Assembly: GCA_029747015.1 (NCBI GenBank)
Contig: JAKOGI010002753.1
Span: 24,406 to 88,405, forward strand
Length of the DNA stretch: 64,000 nucleotides
Reading direction: 5' to 3'
Source: Carnegiea gigantea
Taxonomy: Eukaryota > Streptophyta > Magnoliopsida > Caryophyllales > Cactaceae
Shown here: in pieces, positions 31,105 to 43,080 of the stretch
How positions within the stretch are numbered: the stretch's first letter is position 1
Layout of the letters: every line of letters begins with the position of its first letter
The notes under the pieces: model-generated
What the model was told of the DNA's origin: nothing
Databases searched by the model: none
Seen by the model: the letters and a program-made list of their open reading frames with translations, nothing else
Made by a program: the position numbers and the translations under genes

Positions 31105-32797
31105 TGTTGAATTAGCATATTCAGTTTTGATGACAACAAACCCAAGTGTAAAATGCTCTTAAGTAATGTTGCTCCAAACAAAGTTCTCCAAACAGGCATA
31201 CACTGTTATTTTCAATATGTGTCTTAACTTGTTTGCTGAATGTTGAGAACAAGTCTTAAGAACAGGTCTCATACCTTGATGACTCACGCTCAAGTCAAGA
31301 ACACCACCACGATGAGTTGATTGTGTGTTAAGATCAGTTTCTGAATTCAAGCAATACAAGAACAACCTGGCAAACAGGCTAGGTGTTTCAAGGACAATCC
31401 AGCAAACAGGCCTTTCTGAACTCAAGCGATACAAGAACAACCTGGCAAACAGGTTGGTCTAGGTGGTTGGGGCAGCGTATTCGTCTTGAACAAGATGACT
31501 GGATCTACAACAAGATGTCTTGGGTAATTTAGGTTTTATTTTTTAGACTCTTGTTAATATGCCAATCTTAAAAAGTCTCTAACTAACCACTCTTGAATTG
31601 GTTGCGATATTTGCTTCAGAACACCAAGTTTGAACAATCCTGTAAACAGGGTACCTAGGGTGTTTCTGAACTGCAACGGCCAAACTCGGTCACTTTGGAA
31701 AACTTATTTTGGTTGGCCAAAAGCTCTAATATATTTTGATAAAATTCCAAGACAGCAATTTAAGCTGTAGGAAATCTTTTGATATGAAAATCACTTGGGA
31801 GATTTGCAAAACTGATTTTGGAAAATATTTACCAAAACCGAAAATATTTCTCTCTTATCCTTTGGAAAGTGATTAATTCAAAATTCAAGCTGAGATTCTT
31901 TTCCAGGTATTTCACGGCTATTTTTAAGGGGAAAAGATAGTCTTTTATCCTCTAAAATCAAATCCCTACAATATTGGGAAACTCTATCCTCATTGGATCT
32001 TTTAGCCGTTGGAATTCTCTGTGTTAAGCAAAAATCTCTCTTTGCTAAAGATAGCTGATTTTATCACTTCTCCTTGTTTTTGACCGTTGGATTTTTTGTT
32101 TTAAAACTCAACATTTCACTCCCATTCAGAAAACGAGAAAAAACGAGAAACATACACAACATATGAAAAAAGGGAGAAGTGCAAAAGTGGTTTTTCTAGT
32201 GAGAAGAATTTTTTCGAGCTACTCTTGAGAAAAGAAAAACCGAGACAAGTTGTGTTTAAGCTGAGCTTTCAAGATATTGGCATACTAGGACCTCATTGTA
32301 CCTTACATCTGCTTAAATCAGAAGCACCCCCGTAAGGTGTTTTGTAACCCTGATCTTGGATCAGAAAAGTGAGTGAGTGGTCCTCAGTCGTGTGGACTTT
32401 GGACGTGTCCAATCTGGTGAGATTTGGACGTGGTGTAACCTTTCTTAGAAAAGAAGGTTACGTGGTTGCAAGTTGTAACAAGGTGTGTTACATTTGTAAC
32501 GTGTGAAGCCCGTTAGTGAAAGTGGTTAAATCCTAAACGAGGTAGGTCGTGGTTTTTCACACCTCAGTTGGGCTAGAGGTGTTTTCCACGGAAAAATTGT
32601 GTGTGCTTTATTTCCGCATTTATCTTGTTGATTTTCGCCTTTGAGCAAATTGAAAACATCTGGTTCAAACAAGTCAGAAGGTTGTTTGTAATTCAAGAAC
32701 AACCTCTGCAATCAGGAGGGTGTTTGTCAGTAAGTACGCGAAAATCGAACACCACAATTCACCCCCCTCTTGTGGGTAAGTACTCCTAAATTCAACA
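31105..32797 (+). mobile_element. Sirevirus 3' LTR
   Basis: Full-length match to the 5' LTR, starting TGTTGAATTAGC and ending CCTAAATTCAACA. The palindromes are present with small changes, for example the first now reads CCTGGCAAACAGG where the 5' LTR has CCTAGCAAATAGG. Confidence 0.95.
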
Positions 32798-32802
32798 CTA
32801 CC

Positions 32803-33524
32803 CACACAATGCCAAATAGCACACCATAAGCTACTAATTGTTATCACCATACATAAGGACTCATTGTAGTGTTCACCTCACACTGGTCCACCTCAAAGAT
32901 ATTGCCCCATAAGGTATTTCCTCATTTAGATGTTTACATCTAACTTGACACTGTAGTAATCCCTTAAGAAGTTGAAAATGGCATCCCCACATCAGGTTTT
33001 AACCATCACTGCACCCAAAAATAGGAATATTAATACACCGCAATAAGACTATCGAATCCTGGGGCAAAACGAAAAGAGTTTCGCCTAAAAACTGACTAAA
33101 ACCCAGGCTTAAAGCCTTATAATAGATACTTGAAATGAGAAGAAGCACTTCAATAGCTCAACGGCCACACGCCGGAGTTTATAACTCAACGGGTCACACA
33201 CCCGGAGTGCACAATTATAAAAATCTAAACAAATAAGAGGAATGAAACATACAACACAACTCCCAGATAAATGAGAGCATGCCTCACTAAGAGGTGACCT
33301 AAATGGTTCCGCACTCCACTTTGTTAATGCTTAAATCTCAAGAAATTACCAAATGATTGAGTTACCCAAATGAAAATGGTTCCTCCATACATGCCCATAC
33401 ATATGAACTTATAGGTAGTAGCTCATTTAACTGGTCCAACATAACTCATACACACCTTGATAGCTAACTTATAAACACTTGATAGCTCACAGTGGCCCTT
33501 AAAACCTAGCTCTGATACCAAATC
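32803..33524 (-). other. Gyp-A2 leader (PBS to start of internal region)
   Basis: Minus-strand leader with the PBS TGGTATCAGAGC at 33520-33509. From about 33290 to 33050 (minus) it resembles the last 250 bp of the LARD LTRs: GAGTTATaAACTCCGGCGTGT, GGCcGTTGAGC, TCAGTTTTTAGGcGAAACTC and CGTTTTGCCCC appear in the same order. No gag start is recognisable before the Sirevirus boundary. Confidence 0.65.
33509..33520 (-). other. Primer-binding site of Gyp-A2
   Basis: Plus strand GCTCTGATACCA, i.e. TGGTATCAGAGC on the minus strand, four bases inside the 5' LTR end at 33525. Confidence 0.93.
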
Positions 33525-34614
33525 TGTAACGCCCCCAAAATGCTAATGACATGATTTATGAATAACTACAGCGGAAGACCTAATAATAGAAGGCACTACC
33601 GCCGTCCTGATAACGGCAAGGCTCACTAAAACTATTTAATCTTGTAACTCATGTTCACAAACACAAAATCTATTAAATTGAAACACTTCAAGACCAAAAT
33701 CCATAATAGTTCAACTTCAATACCATCAACTTAATCATACCATGAGCTAACTCGCACTCCATACTACACAAGTATATTGAATATAGACCCAACTTGACCC
33801 TAAGGTTGATTCCAACATTCATCTTATGCTGAATCCACTGTGAGCATATGATGACTTCCAAAAGGGCTTGCTAAAAGGAGAAACATGTGATACTTCATCA
33901 CCTAAAATGAAAAACGTGAAAACAATTCGGAAATGTGAGCAAAAACTCAGTACATGCATTCCTGTATTGTAAAATGAGCACAGAAACACTATTGATGGGT
34001 ACCCGCCTTTGCAATTCATTTAGTTTACAATAACAATGAAAATGAAACTAATATGAAACTGAATTGCTCATTATTATCTGGATGTGAATCCCTTGCAATG
34101 ATATGATCTATACATAGGTGTACACTTGCTAATTCGATGAAAAGTTAGGCTGAAGCTGTGCGGGTAAATGACGGGCTAATGCCCTATAGATGATAACTGA
34201 CGGGGCCACATTCATTGATAAACTCATTAATAGTTGTAACTTGATAAATATGATCTACTTTCTGAAGATATAGACAATGGACGTACCTTGAGTCTTTAAA
34301 AATATCATCTGACTTGATAAAAGTCAGCTATTTCATAAATATCATCTGACTTGAAAAATATGTTCTGACTTGATAACACTTATGCATAATGGGGAACGAT
34401 AACTAGGCCTCGACTTTGTTTCATAAATGTCATTGTAAGTATCTGTAGTCAGTAAATGATCTTTACTCACATAATTGAGTAAGTAAAAGTATGTGTAATA
34501 GAAATTGAGTAATTAAATGGTATACATAACTTGAGTATTGCAATATAACTTCAAAACTGAATTGGTGAAAGTAATTAAATTTGATATAAAGTAAATGAAA
34601 GTAAAATGCACAAC
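33525..34614 (-). mobile_element. Gyp-A2 5' LTR, distal part (left of TR-GAG)
   Basis: Begins TGTAACGCCCCCAAAATGC in plus orientation and aligns with 2940-4060, apart from a deletion of about 60 bp near 34210. It stops at acaac (34610-34614), the TR-GAG target. Confidence 0.9.
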
Positions 34615-36278
34615 TGATGTACCTCCCGAGGGTTAATGCTAAAACTCAATTGAAGAGTGAAAGCTTAAAACCAAGAGAGAATACAATCAATAAAAAACCA
34701 AGGAAAGTGGGACGTAATATGCTGGTTGTGAGGCAGCAAACACGTGAGATAGGATGGGTTTTAGAATCAAGGGATTCTAAATGATAAAAGAAAAGAAGGA
34801 AACACCAAAGAACACTAAGGGGAATCACACGGGTTTGTGAGGTCCGAATGAACACCTTAAGCAATTCAAGTTGTTTCAAAGGGTTTGGATAGTCTAAACT
34901 CTTACTTAGATACAGAAACACCACTAAGTTTGAGTTTAGGGCCCTTAACCTCAATTAGGATACAGAAACATCACCTAATTAAGAGTTAAGACTTACTTGA
35001 TCACCACTTAGTTCGGCCTAAACTAAGATAAGCAAGTGAAGCGTTTGGTTGCACTAAGGCACGAAAGCACAAAGCTCTCAAAGAGGTTTTTGATTCAATT
35101 CTGATTCAAGTATATCGTACAAGGGAGGGCTGTGTACATGCTTAAATACAAGGCAAACAAGCACACACACAAGCACCTTGACCTTTCCCTCCTAGTGAGG
35201 AAAGGTATTAAGAGCTAATATAAACCGGTTAAGCTTAATCTAAGTACAAAGCTTGCTTAAACTAATCTAAATACATCCAAAGCTTAAAGTAAAGTAATAC
35301 TAATGCTTATTATACATTAATCCACTTATACTTAAGCTTAAACATGCTGAATAGCTAGCTGAATTCCCATTGGACAGCCGTAAAGTGGAGCTTGACTTTT
35401 GTCTAGCCAATAGCATACAAGAGACAACTCCTTTGCTGCTTTTGCCTTCTATTGGTTGTTCTTTTCAAGAGGAACTCCTTTTGCAGCTGAGTATTGAGCT
35501 TCTAGACACCTAGGGACGTGTGCCACTCAGCATTGGAAGCAACCAAACCAAAGGAAACCCACTTGAGAAGAAAAACTAGCTGCTGCTGTAAACTGGGTTG
35601 TGCTGGCAGAATGCAGGGTCTGATTGCAGGCCACCTTTCCCAGGGCAAACATGGTCATAACTTGTCTTGCCACACATGGTTAGAAAGCGAGAAGTCCTCT
35701 AACAGCTCCAAGTGGAATTACTCAATTTGGAGTTCATTTGCCTGGTGAAAATATCAAAATGGCCAGGCTGGTCTGAATCGGGTCTCAGTTTGTGCGGTTT
35801 GGAAGATTGACCTGGTTCTTCACCTTCCACTTGACTTAACTCAATTTTATCACTTGGACCATGTAGCTAACATCTTGAGGACCCAAAATATGTAAAAATA
35901 TAAGACTTATACCAAAATATAGCTTAAGAAATGAAAAGAACAATACCGGGTACATTCTGACCCTGCTAGGCAGTTTTGACACCTTGGGATTATTTGCTAA
36001 TTTGAATGGGTTAATGAAGTGCAAATGGGATGAACCTTGATCTGGTGCAAAGCTAACTTCCTAAACTTCAATCCCAATGAAAAATATTAGACAAACCCTT
36101 AGGATGATTGAGTAATAAAGCACACAAAAACGGGTTAGCTGCTGAAATTAACCCTTGCCCTGCAGTTTCAATGCTTAAACAAAACTTGGTTGATTTATTC
36201 ATCCTTTAACTAGCATAATGAAATTACCTAATTGATTTGCTTCCTTCTTAAATCAAGGGAATGGAGGGATATCCATCA
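34615..36278 (-). mobile_element. TR-GAG 3' LTR (left copy)
   Basis: Plus strand starts TGATGTACCTCCCGAGG and ends GGATATCCATCA. It is the downstream LTR with respect to the minus-strand ORF because the PPT abuts it at 36279. Confidence 0.92.
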
Positions 36279-36316
36279 TACTCCCCTTGTTAAAAATGAT
36301 TTGCCCTCAAATCAGA

Positions 36317-37036
36317 TTAGGTAAAGAATTCCTCTTCTTGCTTCGTTTCTGGCTGAAATAAAATCAACCATGAAAACAAGTGTCTTTTGATCTTAGAGAC
36401 TCTTATTCTTGCGTTCCCCTTGCTAATTTGAATGGTGTGCAAAGGGGACTCTTCAAATGTGCTTTGAACCATTTCCTCAAATGCTCTTAACTCAAAATTA
36501 GGAACTTTTAGTAATAGTTCTGCAATGGATTGACAGAAATTTGGGTTGAGTGTTTTAGGTGTGGGTGGAGTGGGAAAAAAAGAGGGTGGTTCATGAAAAG
36601 TGGTGGGAAGGCTAAGATGCTCATGGCTTCTAGGTGGATGGTGGGCGTTTAAAGTGAGCATATCACCTTTATTTGCCTCTACCAATGTCTCCTCTAGAGT
36701 TTCTTCAAGTTCATCCTCATTAGTTTGATAATCACTTGAAACTCTCTCCAAAAGAGGCTTTTCTCCTTCTTTAGCTCTTTTCTCATCTTCTTCTTGGTTC
36801 TCCTTTTGATATTTTATCAGGCAAGCCTTGTCTTCTTCCTCATTCTCTTCCTCCATTGCTGCTTCCCATTCGGCCAAGGTGACTATTTCCTTGTTGGGGC
36901 AGACCGAGGGTGTGTGACCAAGACCTTGACACTTAGAGCACCTTTTGTTTGGAGGAACTAGGCTTTCCCCGAACATCAACTCATGTTGTCTCATGAGTGC
37001 ATCAAATCTTTCTTCTAAGCTCATGTTAAAACTCAT
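36317..37036 (-). CDS. gag: TR-GAG gag-like protein, intact, 239 codons
   Basis: ATG at 37036 on the minus strand, stop at 36317, no interruption. Residues 1-22 (MSFNMSLEERFDALMRQHEL) match the Gag start of Gyp-B at 57382 (MSSDMSLEEKFDALIRQNK). At residues 33-46 a zinc knuckle CSKCQGLGHTPSVC follows almost at once, then EIVTLAEWEAAMEEE, again like Gyp-B (KVITLAEW). So the Gag capsid domain between them is missing. A Glu/Lys-rich stretch follows, then about 100 C-terminal residues (Pro-rich, FFPTPPTPKTLNP, then NFELRAFEEMVQSTFEESP) for which I see no counterpart in Gyp-B. The ORF fills most of the internal region. It probably binds RNA; it lacks the usual particle-forming domain. Confidence 0.88.
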   Translation of the reverse strand: MSFNMSLEERFDALMRQHELMFGESLVPPNKRCSKCQGLGHTPSVCPNKEIVTLAEWEAAMEEENEEEDKACLIKYQKENQEEDEKRAKEGEKPLLERVSSDYQTNEDELEETLEETLVEANKGDMLTLNAHHPPRSHEHLSLPTTFHEPPSFFPTPPTPKTLNPNFCQSIAELLLKVPNFELRAFEEMVQSTFEESPLHTIQISKGNARIRVSKIKRHLFSWLILFQPETKQEEEFFT

Positions 37037-37152
37037 GGTAGAACAGGATGCGTATGAGGCTGATTTGTGGATGTGTTTTGGGGAGTGTGTTTGGATTGAG
37101 TTTGGGAGCGTGGGGTTCAGGCAAGGATCTAAACTTGCTCTGATACAAAATA
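37037..37152 (-). other. TR-GAG leader with PBS
   Basis: Short minus-strand leader between the 5' LTR (from 37153) and the gag ATG. PBS region at 37138-37149 reads TGTATCAGAGC on the minus strand, one base from the TGGTATCAGAGC consensus. Confidence 0.8.
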
Positions 37153-38818
37153 TGATGTACCTCCCGAGGGTTAATGCTAAAACTCAATTGAAGAGTGAAA
37201 GCTTAAAACCAAGAGAGAATACAATCAATACAAAACCAAGGAAAGTGGGACGTAATATACTGGTTGTTCGGCAGCAAACACGTGAGATAGGATGGGTTTT
37301 AGAATCAAGGGATTCTAAATGATAAAAGAAAAGAAGGAAACACCAAAGAACACCAAGGGGAATCACACGGGTTTGTGAGGTCCGAATGAACACCTTAAGC
37401 AATTCAAGTTGTTTCAAAGGGTTTGGATAGTCTAAACTCTTACTTAGATACAGAAACACCACTAAGTTTGAGTTTAGGGCCCTTAACCTCAATTAGGATA
37501 CAGAAACACCACCTAATTAAGAGTTAAGACTTACTTGATCACCACTTAGTTCGGCCTAAACTAAGATAAGCAAGTGAAGTGTTTGGTTACACTAAGGCAC
37601 GAAAGCACAAAGCTCTCAAAGAGGTTTTTGATTCAATTCTGATTCAAGTATATCGTACAAGGGAGGGCTGTGTACATGCTTAAATACAAGGCAAACAAGC
37701 ACACACACAAGCACCTTGACCTTTCCCTCCTAGTGAGGAAAGGTATTAAGAGCTAACATAAATCGGTTAAGCTTAATCTAAGTACAAAGCTTGCTTAAAC
37801 TAATCTAAATGCATCCAAAGCATAAAGTAAAGTAATACTAATGCTTATTATACATTAATCCACTTATACTTAAGCTTAAACATGCTGAATAGCTAGCTGA
37901 ATTCCCATTGGACAGCCGTAAAGTGGAGCTTGCCTTTTGTCTAGCCAATAGCATACAAGAGACAACTCCTTTGCTGCTTTTGCCTTCTATTGGTTGTTCT
38001 TTTCAAGAGGAACTCCTTTTGCAGCAAAGTATTGAGCTTCTAGACACCTAGGGACGTGTGCCACTCAGCATTGGAAGCAACCAACCCAAAGGAAACCCAC
38101 TTGAGAAGGAAAACTAGCTGCTGCTGTAAACTGGGTTGTGCTGGCAGAATGCAGGGTCTGATTGCAGGCCACCTTTCCCAGGGCAAACGTGGTCATAGCT
38201 TGTCCTGCCACACATGGTTGGAAAGCGTGAGAAGTCCTCTAACAGCGCCAAGTGGAATTACTCAATTTGGAGTTCATTTGCCTAATGAAAATATCCAAAT
38301 GGCCAGGCTGGTCTGAACCGGGTCTCAGTCTGTGCGGTTTGGAAGATTGACCTGGTTCTTCACCTTCCACTTGACTTAACTCAATTTTATCACTTGGACC
38401 ATGTAGCTAACATCTTGAGGACCCAAAAAATGTTAAAATACAAGACTTATACTAAAATATAGCTTAAGAAATGAAAAGAACAAAACCAGGTACATTCTGA
38501 CCCTGCTGGACAGTTTTGACACCTTGGGATTATTTGCTAATTTGAATGGGTAAATGAAGTCCAAATGGGATGAACCTTGATTTGGTGCAAAGCTAACTTC
38601 CTGAACTTCAATCCCAATGAAAAATATTAGACAAACCCTTAGGATGATTGAGTAATAAGGCACACAAAAACGGGTTAGCTGCTGGAATTAACCCTTGCGC
38701 TGCAGTTTCAATGCTTAAACAAAACTTGGATGATTTATTCATCCTTTAACTAGCATAATGAAATTACCTAATTGATTTGATTCCTTTTTAAATCAAGGGG
38801 ATGGAGGGATATCCATCA
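37153..38818 (-). mobile_element. TR-GAG 5' LTR (right copy)
   Basis: Nearly identical to 34615-36278; differences such as ttgactttt/ttgcctttt are scattered. It is followed by the duplicated target acaac. Confidence 0.92.
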
Positions 38819-38823
38819 ACAAC

Positions 38824-40746
38824 AGTGAGATAAATGAGATTACAAAGGAAAAGGCCTTGATGGTGACAAATGAGGGAGTGGTTGTGGCCTTTTCTGAGAT
38901 AGGTTACTGATACGGGTTTAAGGCTCGCTGATGTATAGCTTGGTTCAAGATAACAACGGGTACACTAGATTGGCTTAATAAATACACTTGGTACATCCTG
39001 AATTGAGTAGATAATAGAGGTTTGAGGCCAAGAGAGATATGTCTTGGTTAAAAATAGCATAAACTGCAATAACTTGATATGATAAATATGGTTTCTGAGT
39101 CACGACTCTCTCCACTTCTCATATTTTAGTCATAAATCTATTAGATATAGAATTCCACCCCAAATGAGTCATTGAACTCAATAGAAGCTATTAAGCTCAC
39201 TAAGCTTGGTATTTTCTTTATAAAATTCATAATTGATTCAAAGCTCATAGAACAGGCTCTCAAATTGTATATTTGTCTTCTTCTTTCTCCTTAATCAAGC
39301 TAAAAGCTCCATGAAAGTCCATGAACATTCATTTCCCCCCTTAAATAACCTTGCTTGGCCCAAAATACACAAAATGAGTGCATGATCAATCTCGCTTAAT
39401 ATTTATTATTACTCTTTACACAATTACTCAAAATACTTCCAAAAATCACCAAATTCAAAATACTCAACCAAAATTTATGAAATGTTATAGGAAATTCAAA
39501 AATGATATGAACAATCCATAGTACAATTTTCAAAATTTCCTCCAAGCATACGCTGCATAGAAATTGCAATAACGGTCTAATTTACCCTAAAGCAGGTTAG
39601 TTCATTTCAAAAATTTATAACTTTCATTCTTGACTTCAAATGGAGACCTGAGATCCCAATATGAAAAGATTAGGAAGTCCTAAAAAACTTTCATTTACAA
39701 GAGAAAATATGATTCCTACAATAGGATTCCCAAAATGGGGCTAAAATACAAGTGTCAGTTTTTAGTTCATTCTGTGCAGTTTCGGTAAAACGACGATAAC
39801 TTTTTCCACAGACCTCGGATTAAGGCGATTCAAGAGGAATTTAAAAGATAACACACCGAAATATCTACCTACCAAAAATTATAATTTTTCAATGGGCCAA
39901 TGATTGCCAGTTTAATCGTGAACTTTGCCTTGTTTTGCTGAAATTTTCAGCCTCACTGTTTTGACTTTTCCCTCTCTTTTTCATATAAATCCTCACTTGA
40001 AATCATTCCAAATCACCAAAAACCTCATCATAATCATCAATAAAACTAAATGTTATAAAATCAAATACAAATCAATCCATAAACATGGTTTTAACTTAAG
40101 CTTGCATGAACATGATCATACCTGAACCTGAGCATGATTCAAGCTCAACTTCACCATGATCAACCCCAAAATAACTCTTATTTCTTATCAAAATATCATG
40201 ATCAATGATCACGAACATCAAAAGAAGAATCAAAACTAAAATAAAAATCAAAACCAATAAGATCAAGTTACAAGGTTACTCACTTTGATTTAAAATAAGT
40301 AGAGTTGGAGATGAGGTTTAGTAGTTTTGACGATGCAAGGGGTAGCTTGAGGTATTAGGATGTCGGGAGGTGTCGGAGATTGCCAGAGCTAGCTGGAAAA
40401 GTGGTCGAAAATCAGCCAGAACGGTGGCTGGAGCTGTTGCCATGGGGGAGAAAGAGAGGAGAGAGAAAATGGAGTTTTTGGGTTGATTTGTGTTTGTTTT
40501 GACTAATCTAACTCTTGGCTGAGATTTTACCTAGAAAAGTTACTATTTAGCTAATCATGGTTAAGCTTAATAATGGTAATTAGTTAGATTAATAAGCAAA
40601 CTTGTTAGGCTTCAAATTGGCCCAAAAAAATTGGATTTGGGAATAAAGCGCTTCGTAATGATAACATTTTTGAGTAACTCAAACCTAAATTTTTGTAATG
40701 TTATAAAAATAATAATAACAATAATAATAATAATAACAATAATAAC

Positions 40747-40788
<42 letters not shown>

Positions 40789-41141
40789 TTCTTAGATCAT
40801 AATTATTGAGGCCTATTATCGATTCACCCGATATTCAATTAATCAACAAAACTTGAATTAACAATCAATAAAACTCGAATTGTAAAATGGGACTCAAATG
40901 AAATATTCTCCAACCAGGATGATTAAATACAATAAATGAAAGTGAAAAATTTGAATGACATAAGGTAATTCGGTAAATATATAAATTGAGTGCAATTGAA
41001 TTAATAAACATGATTTGGTTAAGCAAATAACCATGAGTGATTAAATCCATAAACATGATAAAATAAATGAATAAACATGATTAATTAAATAAATAAATAC
41101 GATTTAAATAAATAAATATGGGTTAGAGTCGGGTTAATACA
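38824..41141 (-). mobile_element. Gyp-A2 5' LTR, proximal part (right of TR-GAG)
   Basis: Aligns with 4065-6090 joined to 17549-17824, so it bridges the LARD-1 insertion and supplies the LARD-1 empty site near 40853-40890. It contains the A/T trinucleotide microsatellite at 40707-40785 and ends ...TTAATACA at 41141. Confidence 0.9.
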
Positions 41142-41146
41142 TTTTT

Positions 41147-43080
41147 GGTCGGTGTTGTGTGAGGAGGGAGCGTGTTTTGTGATTGACCGTAATCGTGTAG
41201 TCTGCGAGGCCATGTGTGGCTTATTATGCTGAGTTGATTATGAAGTGTTTGAATTTGTTATGTGCAAACTCCCTTTCCTTTTATGTCATTAAGTTTCATC
41301 TTGCGAGTGAGGGTGAGTTTTAAAAAGGAAGTTTTCATGGTTATAACTAATAGCAGCCATAACTATTAGCAAACGATAGCCTATTTTAACCATACGAATA
41401 AAGTTTTGAAAGTGAACTCGCTTGAATGGGGGAATCCCTAAGGAATTTAAATAAAAAGAGAGTGCGTTGTATGAAAAAGGATTTCGCTATGAGAGGCAGC
41501 AAACTTATTAGCCGTTATGGCCATACGCTTAAAATTGGCTAAGATATTGTGCTTAGGGACAATAAGATAGGAGTGAACCTGCTTAAACGGGGGAATCTCT
41601 AACCTAGGCAGTAATCCCAGTAGTGGGAAGTCCTGGAGACCCTGACGAGGGTTAAGGTCCAAAAGTTTGTTACCATTCCGGGAGAAAGAGCTTTGCATGA
41701 GCGATAGTCTCACTAAGGGTTGAGAATAGATCTCACCCAACCAACACATTCTGATGATCTTATACCCAGAGTATTTTCCTAATAAGTAACAAAAGCAGTC
41801 GCCATTTCGCCTTTTTAAATATTTCAGAAAGAAAGTTTTTAAGGGTCTTTAAAGGACCAATATGAAAGCGATTCTTTTAAGAGTATGAGCCTCAAAGAGG
41901 CTAAGAAAAGAGCTTTATGAGCCTTAAGAGGCTAAGAAAAGAGTTTTTATGAGCCTAAAGAGGCTAAGTAAAGTGTGTTCAGAAAAAGAAATAGGGATTA
42001 TTGTGCATATCATGTGATTAAGATTCTAAGTGCAGTATGAATGAAATTTCAAGTGCAGCATGGCTATATCCTTGTAAAGCATCGAACATATGAGCTTGAA
42101 TGTACATGTTTAGCTAAAGAAAGCTTGCATAATCTTTACTTCATGTGTTTAAGCATATCGTATGAGTGAATTAGATAGATATAGCATAAATCACAAATTA
42201 TGTCACATAACCTATGAAAGAAAGTTCTGTGCTTAGCCTTGTTGGTTGGTTATGTGTTTGACTACTTGTTAGTAAAGGAATTTAGTCATTCAGGGACCTA
42301 GAAATGGGTTTGAGTGGTTAGAATGAGGTTTATGGATAGTAATCCTTCCTTGAGGACTATGATTGCCTAATATGATAGTAAAGTATGAATACGTGATATG
42401 TGACCATTAAAGATATTACTGCCTGCAACGGTTTTGGTTTTAAGGAGTTGGGGAATACTCACTGAGCATGTGGTTGCTCATCCCATTACTCTTTCCCCTT
42501 TTTTCCCCAGGTTTGCATTATGACAAGTAGAAGCCAAGTCCCTTATGCCAAGATAGAGTTTATGCTTGCTTGCAGGGTGTCTTGTGTGCCCATTTGAAGG
42601 CGGTCTTACATATTCAATGAATTCATGTAATGTATTCCTAGAATTATAAACGTTTATGAACAGGTATTGTAGTTTACATAGTGCATTCGGTTTAGGAATC
42701 GCTCTGTATGGCCATGTGAGCCAACCATCTAATTTATCAGTTGTCTTTTTAGCTAAAATTAGTTACGTTTTGGGATGTAAATCCCAGTACTCCGGTTATG
42801 TGAATCGTTGAATTGTATCTTTCATTTCTTCTATATTGATGAACTATATCGTTTGATGTACTCCGAGCGAGTTGCTCGTTAAGTTATGAACTCCAGCGTG
42901 CAGCCATTGAACTTATTTGAGAATGTTTTACACTTCTGTTGATTACAGGAGTTTATTGTAAGGCTTTTTGCCTAGAAATGGTCAGTTTTTAGGGAAAACT
43001 CTATCCGTTTTGCCCCGTCAAGTTAAGTAAGAAGTTAGAAAAACGTAACACTCCTAGCCATAGGGGCTGGGGATGTTACA
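41147..43080 (+). mobile_element. LARD-2 5' LTR, second half
   Basis: Resumes GGTCGGTGTTGTGTGAGG after Gyp-A2, matching 47812 onward in the 3' LTR, and ends GGGGATGTTACA at 43080 before the PBS. It holds the mini-hairpin array at 41843-41965 (GGGTC-tttaaa-GGACC; three GAGCCT-AAGAGGCT units 30 bp apart) and the conserved end block. Confidence 0.9.

Larger units (their letters stand above)
21514..32797 (+). mobile_element. Sirevirus-type Ty1/copia retrotransposon, nearly complete
   Basis: LTRs are 21514-23205 (1692 bp) and 31105-32797 (1693 bp) with about two dozen differences by eye, roughly 98.5% identity, so the insertion is young. Ends are TGTTG...CAACA. Flanks are ccacc (21509-21513) and ctacc (32798-32802), a 5-bp duplication with one mismatch. 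Domain order is gag, protease, integrase, RT, RNase H, which is copia order, followed by a third ORF of the env-like kind. The PPT context TCATCATCAAAAAGGGGG, the coiled-coil Gag and the third ORF are Sirevirus traits (established). It sits in the internal region of Gyp-A2, in opposite orientation. Confidence 0.95.
34615..38818 (-). mobile_element. TR-GAG-type short LTR retrotransposon
   Basis: 4204 bp in all. LTRs 34615-36278 (1664 bp) and 37153-38818 (1666 bp) are nearly identical; the internal region is only 874 bp. Terminal TGATG...CATCA and a perfect duplication acaac (34610-34614, 38819-38823) mark its ends. On the minus strand the order is 5' LTR, PBS (37149-37138, TGTATCAGAGC), one gag-like ORF, PPT (36296-36279, AACAAGGGGAGTA), 3' LTR. 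Parts of the LTR resemble Gyp-B LTRs (for example TTGGG-CC-AAGATGTTAGCT), so it is a non-autonomous relative of that family. Elements with LTRs and only GAG are known in plants as TR-GAG. Confidence 0.92.
2940..41141 (-). mobile_element. Gyp-A2: degraded Ty3/gypsy (Tekay/Del-like chromovirus), carrying three nested insertions
   Basis: On the minus strand the 5' LTR is at the right (33525-41141), the PBS at 33509-33520, the internal region runs leftward, and the PPT (17825-17841) and 3' LTR (2940-17824) are at the left. Ends are TG...CA. The flanks are tttgt (2935-2939) and ttttt (41142-41146); the uninterrupted LARD-2 3' LTR reads gttctttgtggtcgg there, confirming the target. With LARD-1, the Sirevirus and TR-GAG removed, the element is about 11.2 kb with LTRs of 3427 and 3408 bp. 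Its pol is reduced to fragments, so it is old compared with its guests. Confidence 0.88.
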
